A stretch of DNA of 64,000 nt from Lasiosphaeris hirsuta (lineage: Eukaryota > Ascomycota > Sordariomycetes > Sordariales > Lasiosphaeriaceae): the NCBI GenBank assembly GCA_030549175.1, contig JAUKUA010000007.1, positions 2,728,001-2,792,000 of the forward strand, in the 5' to 3' direction. Below, piece by piece: positions 23,901-34,936 of the stretch (the first letter of the stretch is position 1; each line of letters opens with the position of its first letter). The notes under the pieces were generated by a model that did not search any database, was not told the origin of the DNA, and saw only the letters and a list, made by a program, of their open reading frames with translations. A program made the translations under genes and the position numbers.

Positions 23901-24785
23901 CGCGAACTGAGGGAGGATCGGTGCGTTGGCGGAGAAACACTGGCAGTGATGAGTTAAATCGTCCTTTCTCTGGAGAACACGCAAGTTGTTGCGGTTCGAG
24001 TCGACGGTGTAAAAGCGCAGATGTCCAGTGCCAGTCTCGGCGTCCTCTCTCGAGTTGTAGATGGTGGGCTGTCCGCAGCAGCAGTCTCTCATCAAATGGT
24101 CGTTGCAGATGGCCTGGTACAGCTCGCGCGCGAACTTTTCGCCTTCCAATGCCTGTTTCTGCTTGAAACGGCGCGTCTCATAACCCGGGCTGTCGGATTT
24201 GTACTGCGCTCTCGTCGGGGTTCCGACGGAGGCAAAGGTAAGCTCGTCGGCGATCTGAGACGGCGGAGACGGCGTGCAAACGGCAGCCAAAGGCTCGGGC
24301 GACGCGGGAGAGTGGGGGGCCTGGTGTGCAGGTGTGACCGGCTGCACAGCGGGCGGGGCGGGGGTGTGAGCGTGCTCTGCAACGCTCTGGACCGAAGGAG
24401 TGGCCCTCTGGGCCTCGTCCTGCTTGGTCGGGGTATGGGGTGGCTGTGACGAGGCCGCTTGGGCAAGAGGAGCCGGCTGTGACAGGGCCGGCTTGGCGTC
24501 CTCTTCCCAGATAGTCTCGAGGACTGCGGGGTTGGCGGGGTTAAAGGCGTCGGCGGCGGTGGCAGCGGCAGGAGCGGTCGGCTCTGCGACCAGAGCATTG
24601 GCGAAGCCAAGATGGCTCGCTGCTGCGGCTGTGGCGGCGACGGAGGCGGGGGCGGACTTCTTGCGCCGTTTGGCGACTCGGCCAGTCGCAGTGCGACCGG
24701 CGTCGTCGGCGGGCTCGACGCTTGGGCTGCGGCGCAGCCCACGGCTGTTGCGCGTGGTGCGCGGAGTGGAAGCTTGGGCAGGCAT
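20955..24785 (-). CDS. Ulp1-family SUMO-specific cysteine protease (peptidase C48)
   Basis: Proteases of this family mature SUMO precursors and remove SUMO from targets, usually at the nuclear envelope or in the nucleus. The single-exon ORF gives 1276 residues from the ATG at 24785 (MPAQASTPRTTRNSRG). The frame is open upstream, but that part is low-complexity and reads a 15-bp DNA repeat, so it is probably leader. The C-terminal ~220 residues form the catalytic domain, starting around LPATAWLNDNVINGSI. The catalytic set is intact: His1160 (SHWTLAV), Asp1177 (HIDS), Gln1219 and Cys1225 (QNNGWDCGVF). Before it lies a long Glu/Arg/Lys-rich segment likely to form coiled coil. The first ~150 residues are Ala/Pro-rich and basic, with KRRKK resembling a nuclear signal. 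Far larger than yeast Ulp1; Ulp1 versus Ulp2 type is not settled here. Confidence 0.9.
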   Translation of the reverse strand: MPAQASTPRTTRNSRGLRRSPSVEPADDAGRTATGRVAKRRKKSAPASVAATAAAASHLGFANALVAEPTAPAAATAADAFNPANPAVLETIWEEDAKPALSQPAPLAQAASSQPPHTPTKQDEAQRATPSVQSVAEHAHTPAPPAVQPVTPAHQAPHSPASPEPLAAVCTPSPPSQIADELTFASVGTPTRAQYKSDSPGYETRRFKQKQALEGEKFARELYQAICNDHLMRDCCCGQPTIYNSREDAETGTGHLRFYTVDSNRNNLRVLQRKDDLTHHCQCFSANAPILPQFAKHLNEGSRKRKATDSEVELIAQVEGSKPSKKQAKTVERALSPVNELEQPSSGQSMFVNLQQRLATMGASVFNFIGRTYQTIWNANAGHTVHDTRTHDPVHDQIVVKRFKRQYCLPLEDDGSSTDQTKPALSPDVSDQFQQAKWTTDKTKYIGRENITNIEVSLRRHAHAIRKNIGIIGGLSREELKAALTEEHDIPLCLLIHLLAEAEFGPIATSDPGEEKLNKFQQAARLYLAGCDRAISFINNIYHDDRSFENLRIAYPEPRTPLSVENVDFRMHTRVAGDFLTFIARKGEDVGVSAEARDALAKMIADAKAVHKQELIPSWVELPGHNSPDCDDSVLDLSSIMKLFDETPLDSFNIEPVYSVKYPKSEHATVPVVPEEPELLLEPIKGVLKSSREFTAPVSPSYVPTPQKKRRLTFESPVAKFTPPKKVPPELKSVVVQEEEQNQLRYYDQNYGPFLAGMFGDVSSAFNERQRERQRQDLLGREEIGRRNSEEQARRELLTQDEKDEERRREEEERAAETRRRRLDRERMDWKKELREKRLALERNPVMTPETKAKAMNMLSGDAKTPPEYRKFMEEEDSKSTTTTRRKLWQKRDRLPLILPQQILPQQRIQSIDDLFASSRDNALDETSRLRFVPHSDEDDLEISDSKLVDLQLRQQLEGELQAQLERQVREKKEEQKRKQEAEERQRIEEELRKQEEERQRREEEQRREEEKRRRREAEEAAARGGLRPPTAPLIPPISDEWNSRVKEAANANPANELCQTLEPIPLTRRDFEEKLLPATAWLNDNVINGSILHLADYINKKAGVTNQNPKCAAFTSYFYPRLKKEGPQKVARLMRRAGIRKANFFDIETILIPICEDSHWTLAVVRPGQRTISHIDSLKAGRGDDETKAVIQGWVEKTLEDKWVRREWRVVDLEAPKQNNGWDCGVFTITNAMCLALGVDPKAAYGPQQLTLQRRRLAAVLLNGGFVGDFSLDGV

Positions 24786-27234
24786 TGTTAGCTTCTGCTG
24801 TTGTTGCTCGGTGGTGGTGCGGTTGCTGGCACCAAGAAAAAGAGAGGAAGGGAGGCGAGGGCGGGGTGAGGGGACGAGAGGAAGGAAAGTCGTGAAAGCA
24901 CAACACAGAGAGGGCAAGCGCAAAGAGGGCAGGCGCAGAGAGGGAAAGCACGATGGTTCGTAACAGCGTGGGAGAAGGCGGCCCTTGACCACCTAGTCTG
25001 CCCAAGAAGTTCGCAAGAGAAATGATCAAAACAAGTGATCAAAAATCGTCGCGCGGTGAGACAAAGAAAAGACGAGGAAAATTGAGGCAAAGAAATTATA
25101 TCTTTACTTGGGAGTTTTCGTCTGGCGCGTTGCTAGAAAGCAGCTCAAGATGTGGGAAGGTGCGAAGGGTGGGAGGAAGGCGAGGGTCGGTCGGCCGATT
25201 TAGAAGTGGGCGGGGGCTCTGGCCAGCGCGAGTCTGAGCACCTCTGTGTGGGAGTCGGAGGATAGAGGGAAGGATCGATCGATATTATGATATTATAGAA
25301 GAGGGCAAGAGCGACCGGTCGAAGGTGAGAGGTGCGGCTCGAGGGTGGGGCAACGAGTTGCAACCGCGTCGGTCGGGTTGCGCGCGCGCGTTCGAAAGGC
25401 GGGGCTACGTCACTATTTTATTATGGCAGGGCCATTGTCAGTCTTCGGCGCTCTCGTCTCTATCAATCGACACGGTGGCAGTTAGCGAGCGGAATGCAGG
25501 CCCCACGATCGTCAAATCGCCGTTGGTGGTGTTGAGGCTCTGCACAACGCATCCATGGCAAAAAAGGTCCCAGAAGCTTGGAGCTTGGAGCAGCTCGGCT
25601 GATGGCGCCTATTTAAGCGCGTCTGACTCCGTCCCCAGAACGCCGCCAGCAGGACCCAACCCAGCGCACTAGCATCTATCCCTGCATCCATGCAACCATG
25701 CAAGCCAACATCATCGCCGCATTGGCGGGGGTTTGGGGGTTCGCAGCACCAATATCAATTGACCCATCCTTACATATTCAGCGAAATCATCTTGACACAT
25801 CCTTGAGTCCCATTATCATGCAGTTCCTCTCATCCTGCAAGTCATCCAAATCACGTCATTTCCATCAAAGATGGCCATCCATGTTCAAGTTTCCATTCTT
25901 ATCCGAACTTTTGATTCCCTCACAACCAAGGGTGCATGTCCCTTGCTACATGGCCAATGCTGTTTGCCTGCTTCCGCCTCAGGTACCCGGTCCTTTTTCA
26001 CTAGAACTCAAATCTGCCCGCTATTTTATGAGCATCAGATGCTGCATGTCCGCAAACGTCCTTCAGCAGGTACATATCTTAGGCGCTGGTGACACTAAAA
26101 GGGCAGGAGCAAAATACTATAAACCTCCCCCCTCGGATGACATTTTCTCCCCTCCTCAACAACGTTGAGACGGAAGCGTAGGCAAAAGTAAGAGCGCTGG
26201 GCGTTGAGAAAAAACCCGATAGCTGTAGTTCTCGATGTGAGGACTGCAATCGTTCATAACCTAGAAGTCACGCCCGCTCATCAATGGCTAATAGAAGGCG
26301 TTGGGAGCGTTTGCCAATAGGAAAAGACATTCCAGGGTGGGCCAGCGGACAACAACGCCTCTGCAATCGTGAATCGGTGCTGTATAAACATTGCTTAATG
26401 CTTCCCAGGGATGTGTGCAGTGGAAATGATGGGCACATGAACCAACACTCGAGATATTGTGTTTTGGGACATTCTTTAGCGGCTCCATACTTCTGTCAAT
26501 AACGAGCTATTTCGCCATCCGGGGCATCTTACCAACGTGTTGATCAGGTTCTGAAATATCTACCAGGCCTGCGGAAACAGAAAGCCGTGGTCTAAAAAGG
26601 GTACTCCTGCCCTACGGTGGTGAGAAAAACACGACGAGTCGCTTTCTCGTGGGGGTCCTTGCCGATGCCATCGAGATCAATGCAGCAGGCGAATCAATTC
26701 CTCCCAATGGCAAAGGTGTCTCAAACAAACCTGAAGATCTCTCGCACTTTGTCCAGCGGCCTTTCGATGCAGCAGAAAGGCCATTCAGAGGCAAGGATGG
26801 GCTTGTCACACACGCTCAACCAGTCCCGAGATATTCAGGATCGCAATCCGTCCATCTCCCACAAAAACGGCCCTGACTCTTACAATCACAATGCAACTAA
26901 CCCATGATTCGTCTATAATGGTAAATTTGGACTATTATACAGCCAGCCCTCTGGCAGGATGCGCTTTGCCCAAAGTGCTCTATGCTCTATGTCAAAGCAT
27001 CTCGCAAGACAAATAAAAAGGCCCAGATCCCACCCCAAGAGTCGCGAAATAACTAAAACACATTTGGAACACGAACAACCCGCCAGCTCGCATCTGTAGT
27101 CATGTCTGAGCAAAGCAGGCTGGATGAGAGCTTGATAATCCGTCGCTCACGGTATCCTCCGCCCAATCATTACTTTTCAACACCATCCCCAAACACCCTC
27201 AGCACCACCCCTCCAGACTTCTCCAATTCAGAAT
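24786..27234. other. Intergenic region upstream of the SUMO protease
   Basis: Contains the promoter and leader of the Ulp1-type gene and the 3' flank of the phosphate carrier. ORFs present are short and motif-free. Confidence 0.5.
24909..24953. repeat. 15-bp tandem repeat in the SUMO protease leader
   Basis: Three adjacent 15-base units start AGAGGG and differ at a few positions, 124-168 bases before the chosen start codon. Read on the minus strand they give a repeated LRLPS peptide, which argues that this part is untranslated leader rather than an N-terminal extension. Confidence 0.65.
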
Positions 27235-28407
27235 TTACTTGCTAATCTCAACACCACCGGTGGCGCCCAATGCCTTCTTGAGATCACCTGTACCAAGTTA
27301 GCCAGTCGTCAGGGGGCAAAGGCGTGGGAGGACAGCACATACCATAGATGGCGAACTGGAAGGCGGTCAGGGTGCCGACCATGAAGAGACGGGCACCGAT
27401 ACCGGTATAAGATCCACGGAGGCCAAGCTCTTTGCCGATCTTGATCAGGCGGGTGGTGGTACCCTCACCAGGGGCACCCTTGGACTTGTTGATCTTGCTG
27501 AGCATGGTGTCGGCGGGCTGGGACACGAAAGCGGCGGCGAAACCGGCAATCAGACCGCTGCCAAGGTTGACACCAGTCTGGGCGATATCGGAGAGGTCCT
27601 TCTTGGGGAAGACGCTGAAGGCGAACTCGGCAACCTTCTCGTAGACGACGAACTTGGACATGGTGTACGGGATCCTGAGAAAAGCAGTCAGTATCTCAAG
27701 GCGCGAATTGGGGCTGCGGAGCCGACTCACTGCTTGAAGAGAATGGGGCCGAATCCGGCGTAGAAGGCACCTATACCCTCGGTCTTGAACATCTTACCAA
27801 AGCCACCGATCAGGCCGTTGGCATAGGTCGGCTCAGAGACGAGGCGGATACGGGTAGCCTCAAGGGGGCAGAGGGCGATGTCGGCGAAGAACTCGGCGGC
27901 GGCGGCAGAGGCGAGGTAGACGCCGGTCCGGTACTGCGAAGCATTCTCGAGACCCATAAGGTTGATGCTCTGCTGCTTGAAGAACTCATATCCACCGAAC
28001 TTGAACGCGCCCTGGAGGAAGTAGCCAGCGAAGGTAGGGCCGAGGCCAGTGAGCAGCGCACCGGCGCCCTCACTCTGGATAACCTTGCGGAAACCACCGA
28101 TCATGCCATTGTTGTAGGTGGCGGGGTCGAGCTGGATACGTGTCTTGACGCTGTAATCGCCCATGTTAGCGATCCGGAGTTTAGCACGTCAAAGTCCGCG
28201 AGCGAGCTGGCAGCCCGGCAGTGCGTTTGCGACCTACACATCGACAGGTGTGAGAGCACCGTGGGTGACGGAGCAGCAGACAGCGCCGGCAAGGGCGAAT
28301 CTAGAGTAGAGCTGGGGGCCGGTGAGCTTGGCAGGCGCAGTGGTAGCGGCTTGTTGGACGATGGCGTCGACCTTGGCCGAGCCGGTGGTCTGTGATGGGC
28401 TAGACAT
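27235..28407 (-). CDS. Mitochondrial phosphate carrier (SLC25 family)
   Basis: Imports inorganic phosphate with protons across the mitochondrial inner membrane for ATP synthesis. Four exons are inferred on the minus strand: 28407-28238, 28150-27731, 27674-27343 and 27287-27235, giving 324 residues. Introns are 87, 56 and 55 nt, with donors GTAGGT, GTGAGT and GTATGT. The three carrier repeats are each marked by the P-x-[DE]-x-x-[KR] signature: PVDVVKTR (spanning the first splice junction), PLEATRIR and PADTMLSK. Phosphate-carrier residues such as [13 protein letters not shown] in repeat 1 and the third-repeat segment [15 protein letters not shown] support phosphate as substrate over other SLC25 members. 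Which yeast paralogue it matches (Mir1 or Pic2) cannot be settled by eye, so no symbol is given. Confidence 0.93.
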
Positions 28408-29387
28408 CTTGATTGTGACAGGGAGTGAAAGCGACGGAGTGGAACGACCGAAACGATTGAGTGGGGTTTTTTCTTGACGCTCGAGATGTCGAGATTGTCA
28501 AGGGAAGGGGAGAGGAGAGGAGAGGATCGATTGAGACTTTTGGTGGGAGGTTTCAGGGTTGGGATGTTGTCGATGAGCCTTTTTGGAAAAACTGGCGCTC
28601 GGGAAAAAAGGACAAAAATCGGCCGGTAAATCCCGGGTAAGCTTCCGTATCAGCGCTCGGGCCACACAGAAATCAGCGTACCTGACGAGACAAGGTGACC
28701 CACGTGCTGCGAGTCGACGCGGTCACAGAGATAACGAAAACCTCACCGCCCGAAAGCACCCAAAATTCAAGATGCGATTTGAAGCAGTACCTGATGGCGA
28801 TCGCGGTGCAATTGGGGCGATGCAATGCTGCACGGAAAGGCGAACTCAATTCAACACTAGGGTTTTTCCCATGCGCGATTCCGCAAACACTGTTTTGACT
28901 TGGCAAACCTTCCTCTGCGGCTCAGCATGGAATACCAGCAATGACGGGCACTGCAAATTACAGCGAGGAGGAACCGCATTTCTTGGTGCTATTCTAGTCG
29001 AGGCGCAAAGCGCGACCAAGCGCGCTGGGGGAACCTGTCAGGGCGTGACCTGTAAGGATGGTCCCCTCATGCACATGGCAGGCTGACTCGTGCTTAATTG
29101 ATATCCGGGCACAGGCAATTGGACGGCGAACAAGATCTGTGTTACCGCAAAAGATCTCGCGGGAGTGGTCCATCTCGCGCTCCACTATAATAAGGACGGC
29201 AACAACGGTTTCAACGAGTTACTAACAGTCCAATTTTAACGACAACCGTTCACCAATTGCCTTTCGACCCTACCCCTTGCCTCCCTAACATCACACTATT
29301 GTAACAGATTACGTCGGATCTTGATGAGAGAAGCAATTCAACGCCAGAATGGACAAAACTTGAGCGCCGGGATGCCTAGTTTTGTCT
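28408..29387. other. Promoter of the phosphate carrier and 3' flank of ppm2
   Basis: No supported gene. The first ~200 bases hold A/G-rich tracts (pyrimidine-rich on the coding strand) upstream of the carrier start. A plus-strand ORF of 167 codons at 28583-29086 has no motif. Confidence 0.5.
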
Positions 29388-32300
29388 TCATCCCCGAGCC
29401 TTCCGCTGAAGCTCATCGGCTAGTCTCAGAAGGTAGAACTCCCTAGCTTCTGCAGGCAGCTTGTGGAAACTATTCGCGATGCGCGCAACATCCTGCCGAC
29501 CTTTCTCGTAGGCCGCCAGATCGCGGTTCCCGTAGACATCACGGCCAGCAGCATAGTTCCCACTGCCCAGGTCCTTAAAAAACACATTTACTGCAATATT
29601 GCTGCCCGAAGTCGGCTTTGCAGTGTGCAGCCACAGCGGTGGCAGAAATAAGACCTCTCCAGGCGAGAGAACAGTCTCATGGGGGTGAGTATGCGCCAGT
29701 TCAGCCGACTCTAAATTCGCAAACACGTCGATGCTGGAGCTAGATGCCCCCGGGGTGAATGATAGGTGCTCAACATCCCTTGGGGGGAAGAGAACCAGGC
29801 GCTTTGAGCCGCCAATCTGACAGTACACATTCGCCATGACCTGAATACCACGTTTAGAATGACAGTCCGAGGAGTTGCGAGATGGAGGACACTTACGTCG
29901 TAGTGCAACCACATGTTGACACAGCCAGACGCCCGTAACACAGAACTAAAAAGGCTATCTCTCACCACGGACAGCTGTGGCGGTAACGCAAAATCGGAGG
30001 CAAGAGTTGGGAAGTCCTCTGTCAATAAAGCCGGTTTCTCTGTTGGCTTTTTGTCGGAGAGCGCCCTTAGGTATACCATGTCGCCCTTTTCAACTCTCCG
30101 CGCAAAATCTTCAAAGCTGGTCGTCACGTAGCGGAAGTTCTTGGTATTGAAGTCCATCGCTTGTGTCGAGGACTCGTGAATAACGACCTATGTGGCTCGG
30201 TTAGCAAAATCACCATGTTATCATTGTTAGAACTTACGTTTCGGTCATTCCCGACTTTGCCAACCAGATAATCAAGACTCCAGGCCGAGACACATTTGCC
30301 CAAATTCAAACCCTCTAGCACAACCGGTCGGCCCTCCTTTAATATCCTAGTAAAGTCTTCTTGCGTCTCCAGTCGAACCCGAGCAACAGGTTCGATGTGA
30401 GGGGGCAGGCCACTCATAGTCTCTGTTTCATCATAGGCTGTAACACTTCGCTCGCCTGGGGTTATTTCGATAGTTTTCCTGTGTACCCACTGAAGATCGG
30501 GCTGAACATCACGCCGTGTGTCTTCACCACTCTGCCCGAAACTCAATGCGTAAACGCCCTTGTTCCAGAACGTTCCCATGGAGAAACACGTAGCACCACC
30601 ACCAACTACCACAACGCGACCGTCCGGTAGTAGAGCAGTCGAGACTCCGACAAACAACGGGCGTGGGGGCGGTCCCTCCTTGGCTGATTGGCTGTCTATA
30701 TAGCGGCGAGTAACCTTGAACTCTCCTGACGAAACAGAACACGCAAGAATCTCATCCTGTTGATCTAGAAGATGGTCTCCGATTACTCCGCCTACCAGCA
30801 AAAACTTGTCGCCATGTTGAAAACAAGTCGCACCGAATCTTGCAAGGAGTTGGCGAGATGAACTATCCTTGGACCCCGCAGGCTCTTTCAGCTGGGTAAA
30901 CTTGACTATAGGCTTTTTCTATGCTGTCAGTACCCCGAGGTTTCTCACTACTAGTAGTCAAACGGAGAGCATGCAGTGAACTCACCTTCAAACCTGAGAT
31001 GACCAAGTCCCAGCAAAGGATTTGTTCGTTGATGAGGCCATCCTGGAGCCCCCCTGCAAATAACCCGCTAAATTGCCCGGGGTTTTCGGCCCCCTGGTAG
31101 GCAAGTACTGCACCATACACCGCAGCCGGCTTTACTTCACCAATAATTTCACAGTTGACCCATCCCAGCCGAGGTTGGTACAGCAGACATTCGCTGGACA
31201 GCGGTGCTGCCCCCAACCCCTTACCTCCGACCAGCAATGCCATACCAGAGCCCCCTAGGTTCGTGACAGCATGCCGGTATAATGGCAACGGGAGGTCTTG
31301 CGTGCGACTCCAGAGATTTGTGCTCTTGTTGAAGAGCCAGCAGTCTTTGAGCGGGCTTGACGGTGAGCCCCGTCCTCCTGCCAGTAAAACGCCGTTGTCT
31401 CCTCCAAGGTCCGTCAACGTGTGACACATTCTGGTAGCTGGGCCGCCCTCGCTAAACGTCAGCTCCGTGCTCCCGGCGTCGGCCCCTTGGTTGTAAACAT
31501 CGCAGGACTGTAACCTGGCCTTGGTTCCCAGACCCATTACGTTGACTACCAAGGGAGTGTCGTTCTTGTCCGGTAGCTGCATGGCAGCTCCAAAGCGGCG
31601 TTGCCCTTTTTGCCCTGGGCACTCATTATACTGCACTTGCATCCGCTTAGTAGGTATCGAAGCGCTCGAGGGTGGTTTGCCAGCTATATGCACGGTACTA
31701 GCTTTGGTGCTCGCGTGTATAAGACAGTAGTGACTTGCAAACAGCGCAAACTCTTCCCACTCGTCGAAGGGTTCTACTTCGTCTAGCTTGCGGCGATCGG
31801 CGGCCGACAGAAATCTTTCATCAGCCCATGCTTGCCAGAGTGTCCAGCCAAGGACTGAGTTGAAGCCCCGAGATGAGAATCGTTGTAGCTGGCTATCAAG
31901 CGTTGGGTAAGTGGCGACAGACTTGATCGGCGTGTTTAATTTATTGAAATGGTTGAGCATGGTCGTAGCAAAGGGGTGGTCTTTTCCTGACGGGAGAATT
32001 TGCTCCAAGAGGACAAATTCGGCTGGGCACAAGTCAGCAATAGTTCCTCGAGATCAGACGAGAGACACTCACCGTCACCCAGGCTCGACGCCCACTCTAT
32101 CACATTGTCTGCACCATCGGTCTCCATATACGTGATCGAGACCTCGGCAACAAACAACAATGAGCAATTCTCCACATCGACAACCATCTCCAGACCCTCC
32201 CGCAGTGTCTTCAGATCCCGCAGATCGCACCCAATCTGCACATACTCGTTGCTCTCAAAGACCAGTGGCGGAGCCAACTCGCCCGGCTCTCTCGGCCACT

Positions 32301-32826
32301 TAAGCATACCCTTCAGCTCAGGCGTCGCCTCGACCGTCTGCCTCTTCCTCTCTATTAGATCGGAGAAGTCGACATCCACAAACTTGACCATTTTACAAAG
32401 GTCGGGGTAGCGAGAGAGACACTGCCAGGGGAGGACATCGCTGCCACACCCAAGATTCACCACGACTTTCTGCTTCCACTCGCCGTCCTTCTGCGGCTGC
32501 ATCAAGAAGTCGCGCACCAGCACATCGATGACGTGCAGCCGCAGGTGGTAGCCCCTGTTGATCAGGGGGGCGCGGCGCTGGAACTTTTTGACGAAGAAGC
32601 GAAAGAAATGCGGCTCGTCGGGGTAATACAGCTTCTCGACGCTGCGCTTGGAGACGATGCTGCTGCTGTTTGTCTATGAAAACCTCTCTGTCAACAAATA
32701 ATCTAAGGACAGCATTGCTAGGAATGAGGTAGAACATACAGACATGACTTGGTCATCTTGTGCCTTTGCCTGCGCCGTCTTCGCTCGGCCAGACCCGACG
32801 GGGCCTTCTTTTCGAGTTTTCGCCAT
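29388..32826 (-). CDS. ppm2: tRNA wybutosine-synthesizing protein 4 (LCMT + Kelch + JmjC)
   Basis: Ppm2/Tyw4 performs late methylation and methoxycarbonylation steps in making wybutosine beside the anticodon of tRNA-Phe. I infer six exons: 32826-32740, 32673-32073, 32022-30986, 30918-30238, 30187-29897 and 29840-29388. Introns are 66, 50, 67, 50 and 56 nt; all have GT-AG ends and the frame adds up to 1049 residues. The leucine-carboxyl-methyltransferase-like domain covers about residues 30-330, with SAM-binding VVNLGCGSDVLPW and FVDVDF. Kelch-type propeller repeats follow (GGDNGVLLAGGRGSP, GGSGMALLVGGKGLG, GRVVVVGGGATCF). The C-terminal JmjC-type domain retains the HxD...H metal set, His897, Asp899 and His971. 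The D899 codon sits exactly at a splice junction. All three domains of the fungal enzyme are present. Confidence 0.93.
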
Positions 32827-33163
32827 TTTACGCAGTTGACAGACTGGAGAGAGAAAAACTCATGTGGCCACTAGGTACGATTATTTCAGGATGGATTGTG
32901 ACGGTCAACGCCACTGTGTGACTATTGAGACCCCAGTGTAAGGTTCATGTCGAGTGCCTGAGCCGACCCATTCAACTGAGAATTTATACAGTGTTATAAT
33001 CATACCTTGTACTGTACTTGCTCCGCTTAAGATGCGCCCCTTTCTATGATGTACAGCACCTACGAAAACAACATACTAACACCGCGATAAAGGCAGTCTA
33101 CGTCTAATTTCAATGCATAAAAATATGCAAGACCGAAACGCGGTGCTGCAAAGGAATACAAAC
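32827..33163. other. Spacer between ppm2 and mch1
   Basis: About 340 bases, probably the ppm2 promoter and the mch1 3' UTR. No gene is seen. Confidence 0.5.
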
Positions 33164-34936
33164 TCATACTACAATGCCCCTCTGTGCCCATCCATTTCTT
33201 CCCTTCCACGCCCACAGTACCAACCCGCAGGCAACCCATACACTGATAGCCATGCACCAAAAAGTCAGCGCATAGCATTCTGACCCGTAGCAAAAGAGGT
33301 CCTTTTCCTCGTTGCCACCGGCCGCAGGAGCCGATCTCCTGGCACCAGCTTGGTAGACGGCCGAGTATATCAGACCCCACACCGTAGCGCCAAGCGCCGG
33401 AAACATGGCCACGATGCCCCAGTTGGTCGCAAAGTTCTCGACACCCCAGATGACCGTGATGATAATGGGCGTGAGACTAAAAACTGCGCCATAGCCGGCT
33501 CCAACCAGTCCCGAGACGATCCAGAACCGTTCGCCGTGGTTCTGGATGAAGCCTGACGCAAGGGCGACCAGCCCTAAGGAGAGGACAATGGCAAAGAAGA
33601 GAAGAAAAGCGACTCGCGAGACAGCAAAGCGCCTGCCGTGGACCGGCGCTATCGATGTGATCTGGACGTGGCGTGCTTGGGGACTTGGAGCTAGTAGGTC
33701 TGTTAGAGATCCAGTAAGCAATCGTACGACTGTACTGGTAAAGCCAACGATCGACACGTGTGTGGCGGCCGATGTGGGTTTGCCAACATAGTGTAACGTC
33801 GGCGGATACAACGTCTTGATAATGGTGCCAAGGTTGTTAATGAAGCCCTCGCCTGGTCCGATCATGAAGAAAAAGCCGATGGCGAAGCACCACATTGTGG
33901 GATCCTTGAGAAACCTCCGAGTCTCCGCGTTGAGCACCCACTGTTTTTTTAGGCGGGCCTCTTCCAGCTCCTCGGGGTCCTTTAACGAGTCGATAATCCC
34001 GGCGTCGTCGTCGTCGTCGAAGGGATCCGACTGCTCGATAGCACCGTAGCCCCGCTCTGCCCGGCCAGGGGTAAATAATGAGCTCCCGTCCAGGATCCCG
34101 CTGCGCTCCAGCTCCTCAACTGCCTCGTCGATGAGGTCCTGCTCGTCAACAATCTTCAGCCCAAAGGTGCCAACTAAGCCAACCACAAACAGTAAGACGG
34201 CCAGGAACAGAAAAAAACGAAAGACATCTACGTCCCCCTTGGCCCCATCCGCCAACCGTTCGTAGAACACCCGGCTCCCAAGCTGACTTTGCCACATACC
34301 ACTCAACCCAAACGCCGCAATCGGTACTGCGAGCGCCAGCCCACGATGCTTCCCCTTTCCAAAGTTCTTCGCGCACGTCGCCACGGCACTGAGGTACATG
34401 GAACATGTTCCAACACCAATGGCCACGAATGCTAGAATCATCGTCGCATACGACAGCCCACCCCCAGCACCGCCCTCATCGGCCGCCGCCCTCTTGTATA
34501 GCCCTGCCGCCACGGAATACCCCGTGCCAAAAAAGACTGCCGACAGCAAAGACAGCGGCGCCGGCCCTACGCGGTCACATAGGTATCCCAACAGCGGCAC
34601 AGGTATGTACATGGCGATAGACGCAGCGCTGGCAACGCCATTAACCTGGAACTGGGTGTAGCGCAGGCGCTCCTGAAAGATGTGCCCGTAGAGGCTGAAA
34701 ACGGTAACGGAGCCGGCGCAGAGCGATGAGAGTACCGCTGCGGCAAATGAGATGTGGCGCGTGCGCCGCTGCTGCTGTTGCCGGGCGGAGCGGGACGGGC
34801 GGAGCGGAGAGAGGGAGCGCATGGAGGAGGTCGAAGAGGCGGGCCCGAGGGTCGAGGTTGTATCATCGCGGTCTGACGGGAGGAGTGGGGTCGTCGGCGC
34901 CGCAGTACCCTCTGGGTAGGGCCGTCGGTGCGACAT
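33164..34936 (-). CDS. mch1: Mch1-type major facilitator transporter
   Basis: Member of the monocarboxylate-transporter-homologue group of MFS permeases. Yeast Mch1 is a vacuolar membrane protein of unsettled substrate. A single ORF of 590 residues starts at 34936. The first ~55 residues are Ser/Pro/Arg-rich and cytosolic. The first helices carry sequence typical of fungal Mch1: AGSVTVFSLYGHIFQERLRY and YIPVPLLGYLCDRVGP. About 12 hydrophobic segments are visible, with a long acidic loop in the middle (DPFDDDDDAG) where Mch1 proteins have their cytosolic loop. It is transcribed away from the F-box gene, with which it shares a ~660-bp upstream region. Transport function by family; substrate unknown. 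Confidence 0.88.
   Translation of the reverse strand: MSHRRPYPEGTAAPTTPLLPSDRDDTTSTLGPASSTSSMRSLSPLRPSRSARQQQQRRTRHISFAAAVLSSLCAGSVTVFSLYGHIFQERLRYTQFQVNGVASAASIAMYIPVPLLGYLCDRVGPAPLSLLSAVFFGTGYSVAAGLYKRAAADEGGAGGGLSYATMILAFVAIGVGTCSMYLSAVATCAKNFGKGKHRGLALAVPIAAFGLSGMWQSQLGSRVFYERLADGAKGDVDVFRFFLFLAVLLFVVGLVGTFGLKIVDEQDLIDEAVEELERSGILDGSSLFTPGRAERGYGAIEQSDPFDDDDDAGIIDSLKDPEELEEARLKKQWVLNAETRRFLKDPTMWCFAIGFFFMIGPGEGFINNLGTIIKTLYPPTLHYVGKPTSAATHVSIVGFTSTVVRLLTGSLTDLLAPSPQARHVQITSIAPVHGRRFAVSRVAFLLFFAIVLSLGLVALASGFIQNHGERFWIVSGLVGAGYGAVFSLTPIIITVIWGVENFATNWGIVAMFPALGATVWGLIYSAVYQAGARRSAPAAGGNEEKDLFCYGSECYALTFWCMAISVWVACGLVLWAWKGRNGWAQRGIVV

Noticed and set aside
24400..24963. Plus-strand ORF over the SUMO protease N-terminus
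   Set aside because: Shadow of the Ala/Pro-rich coding strand; the minus-strand gene explains it.
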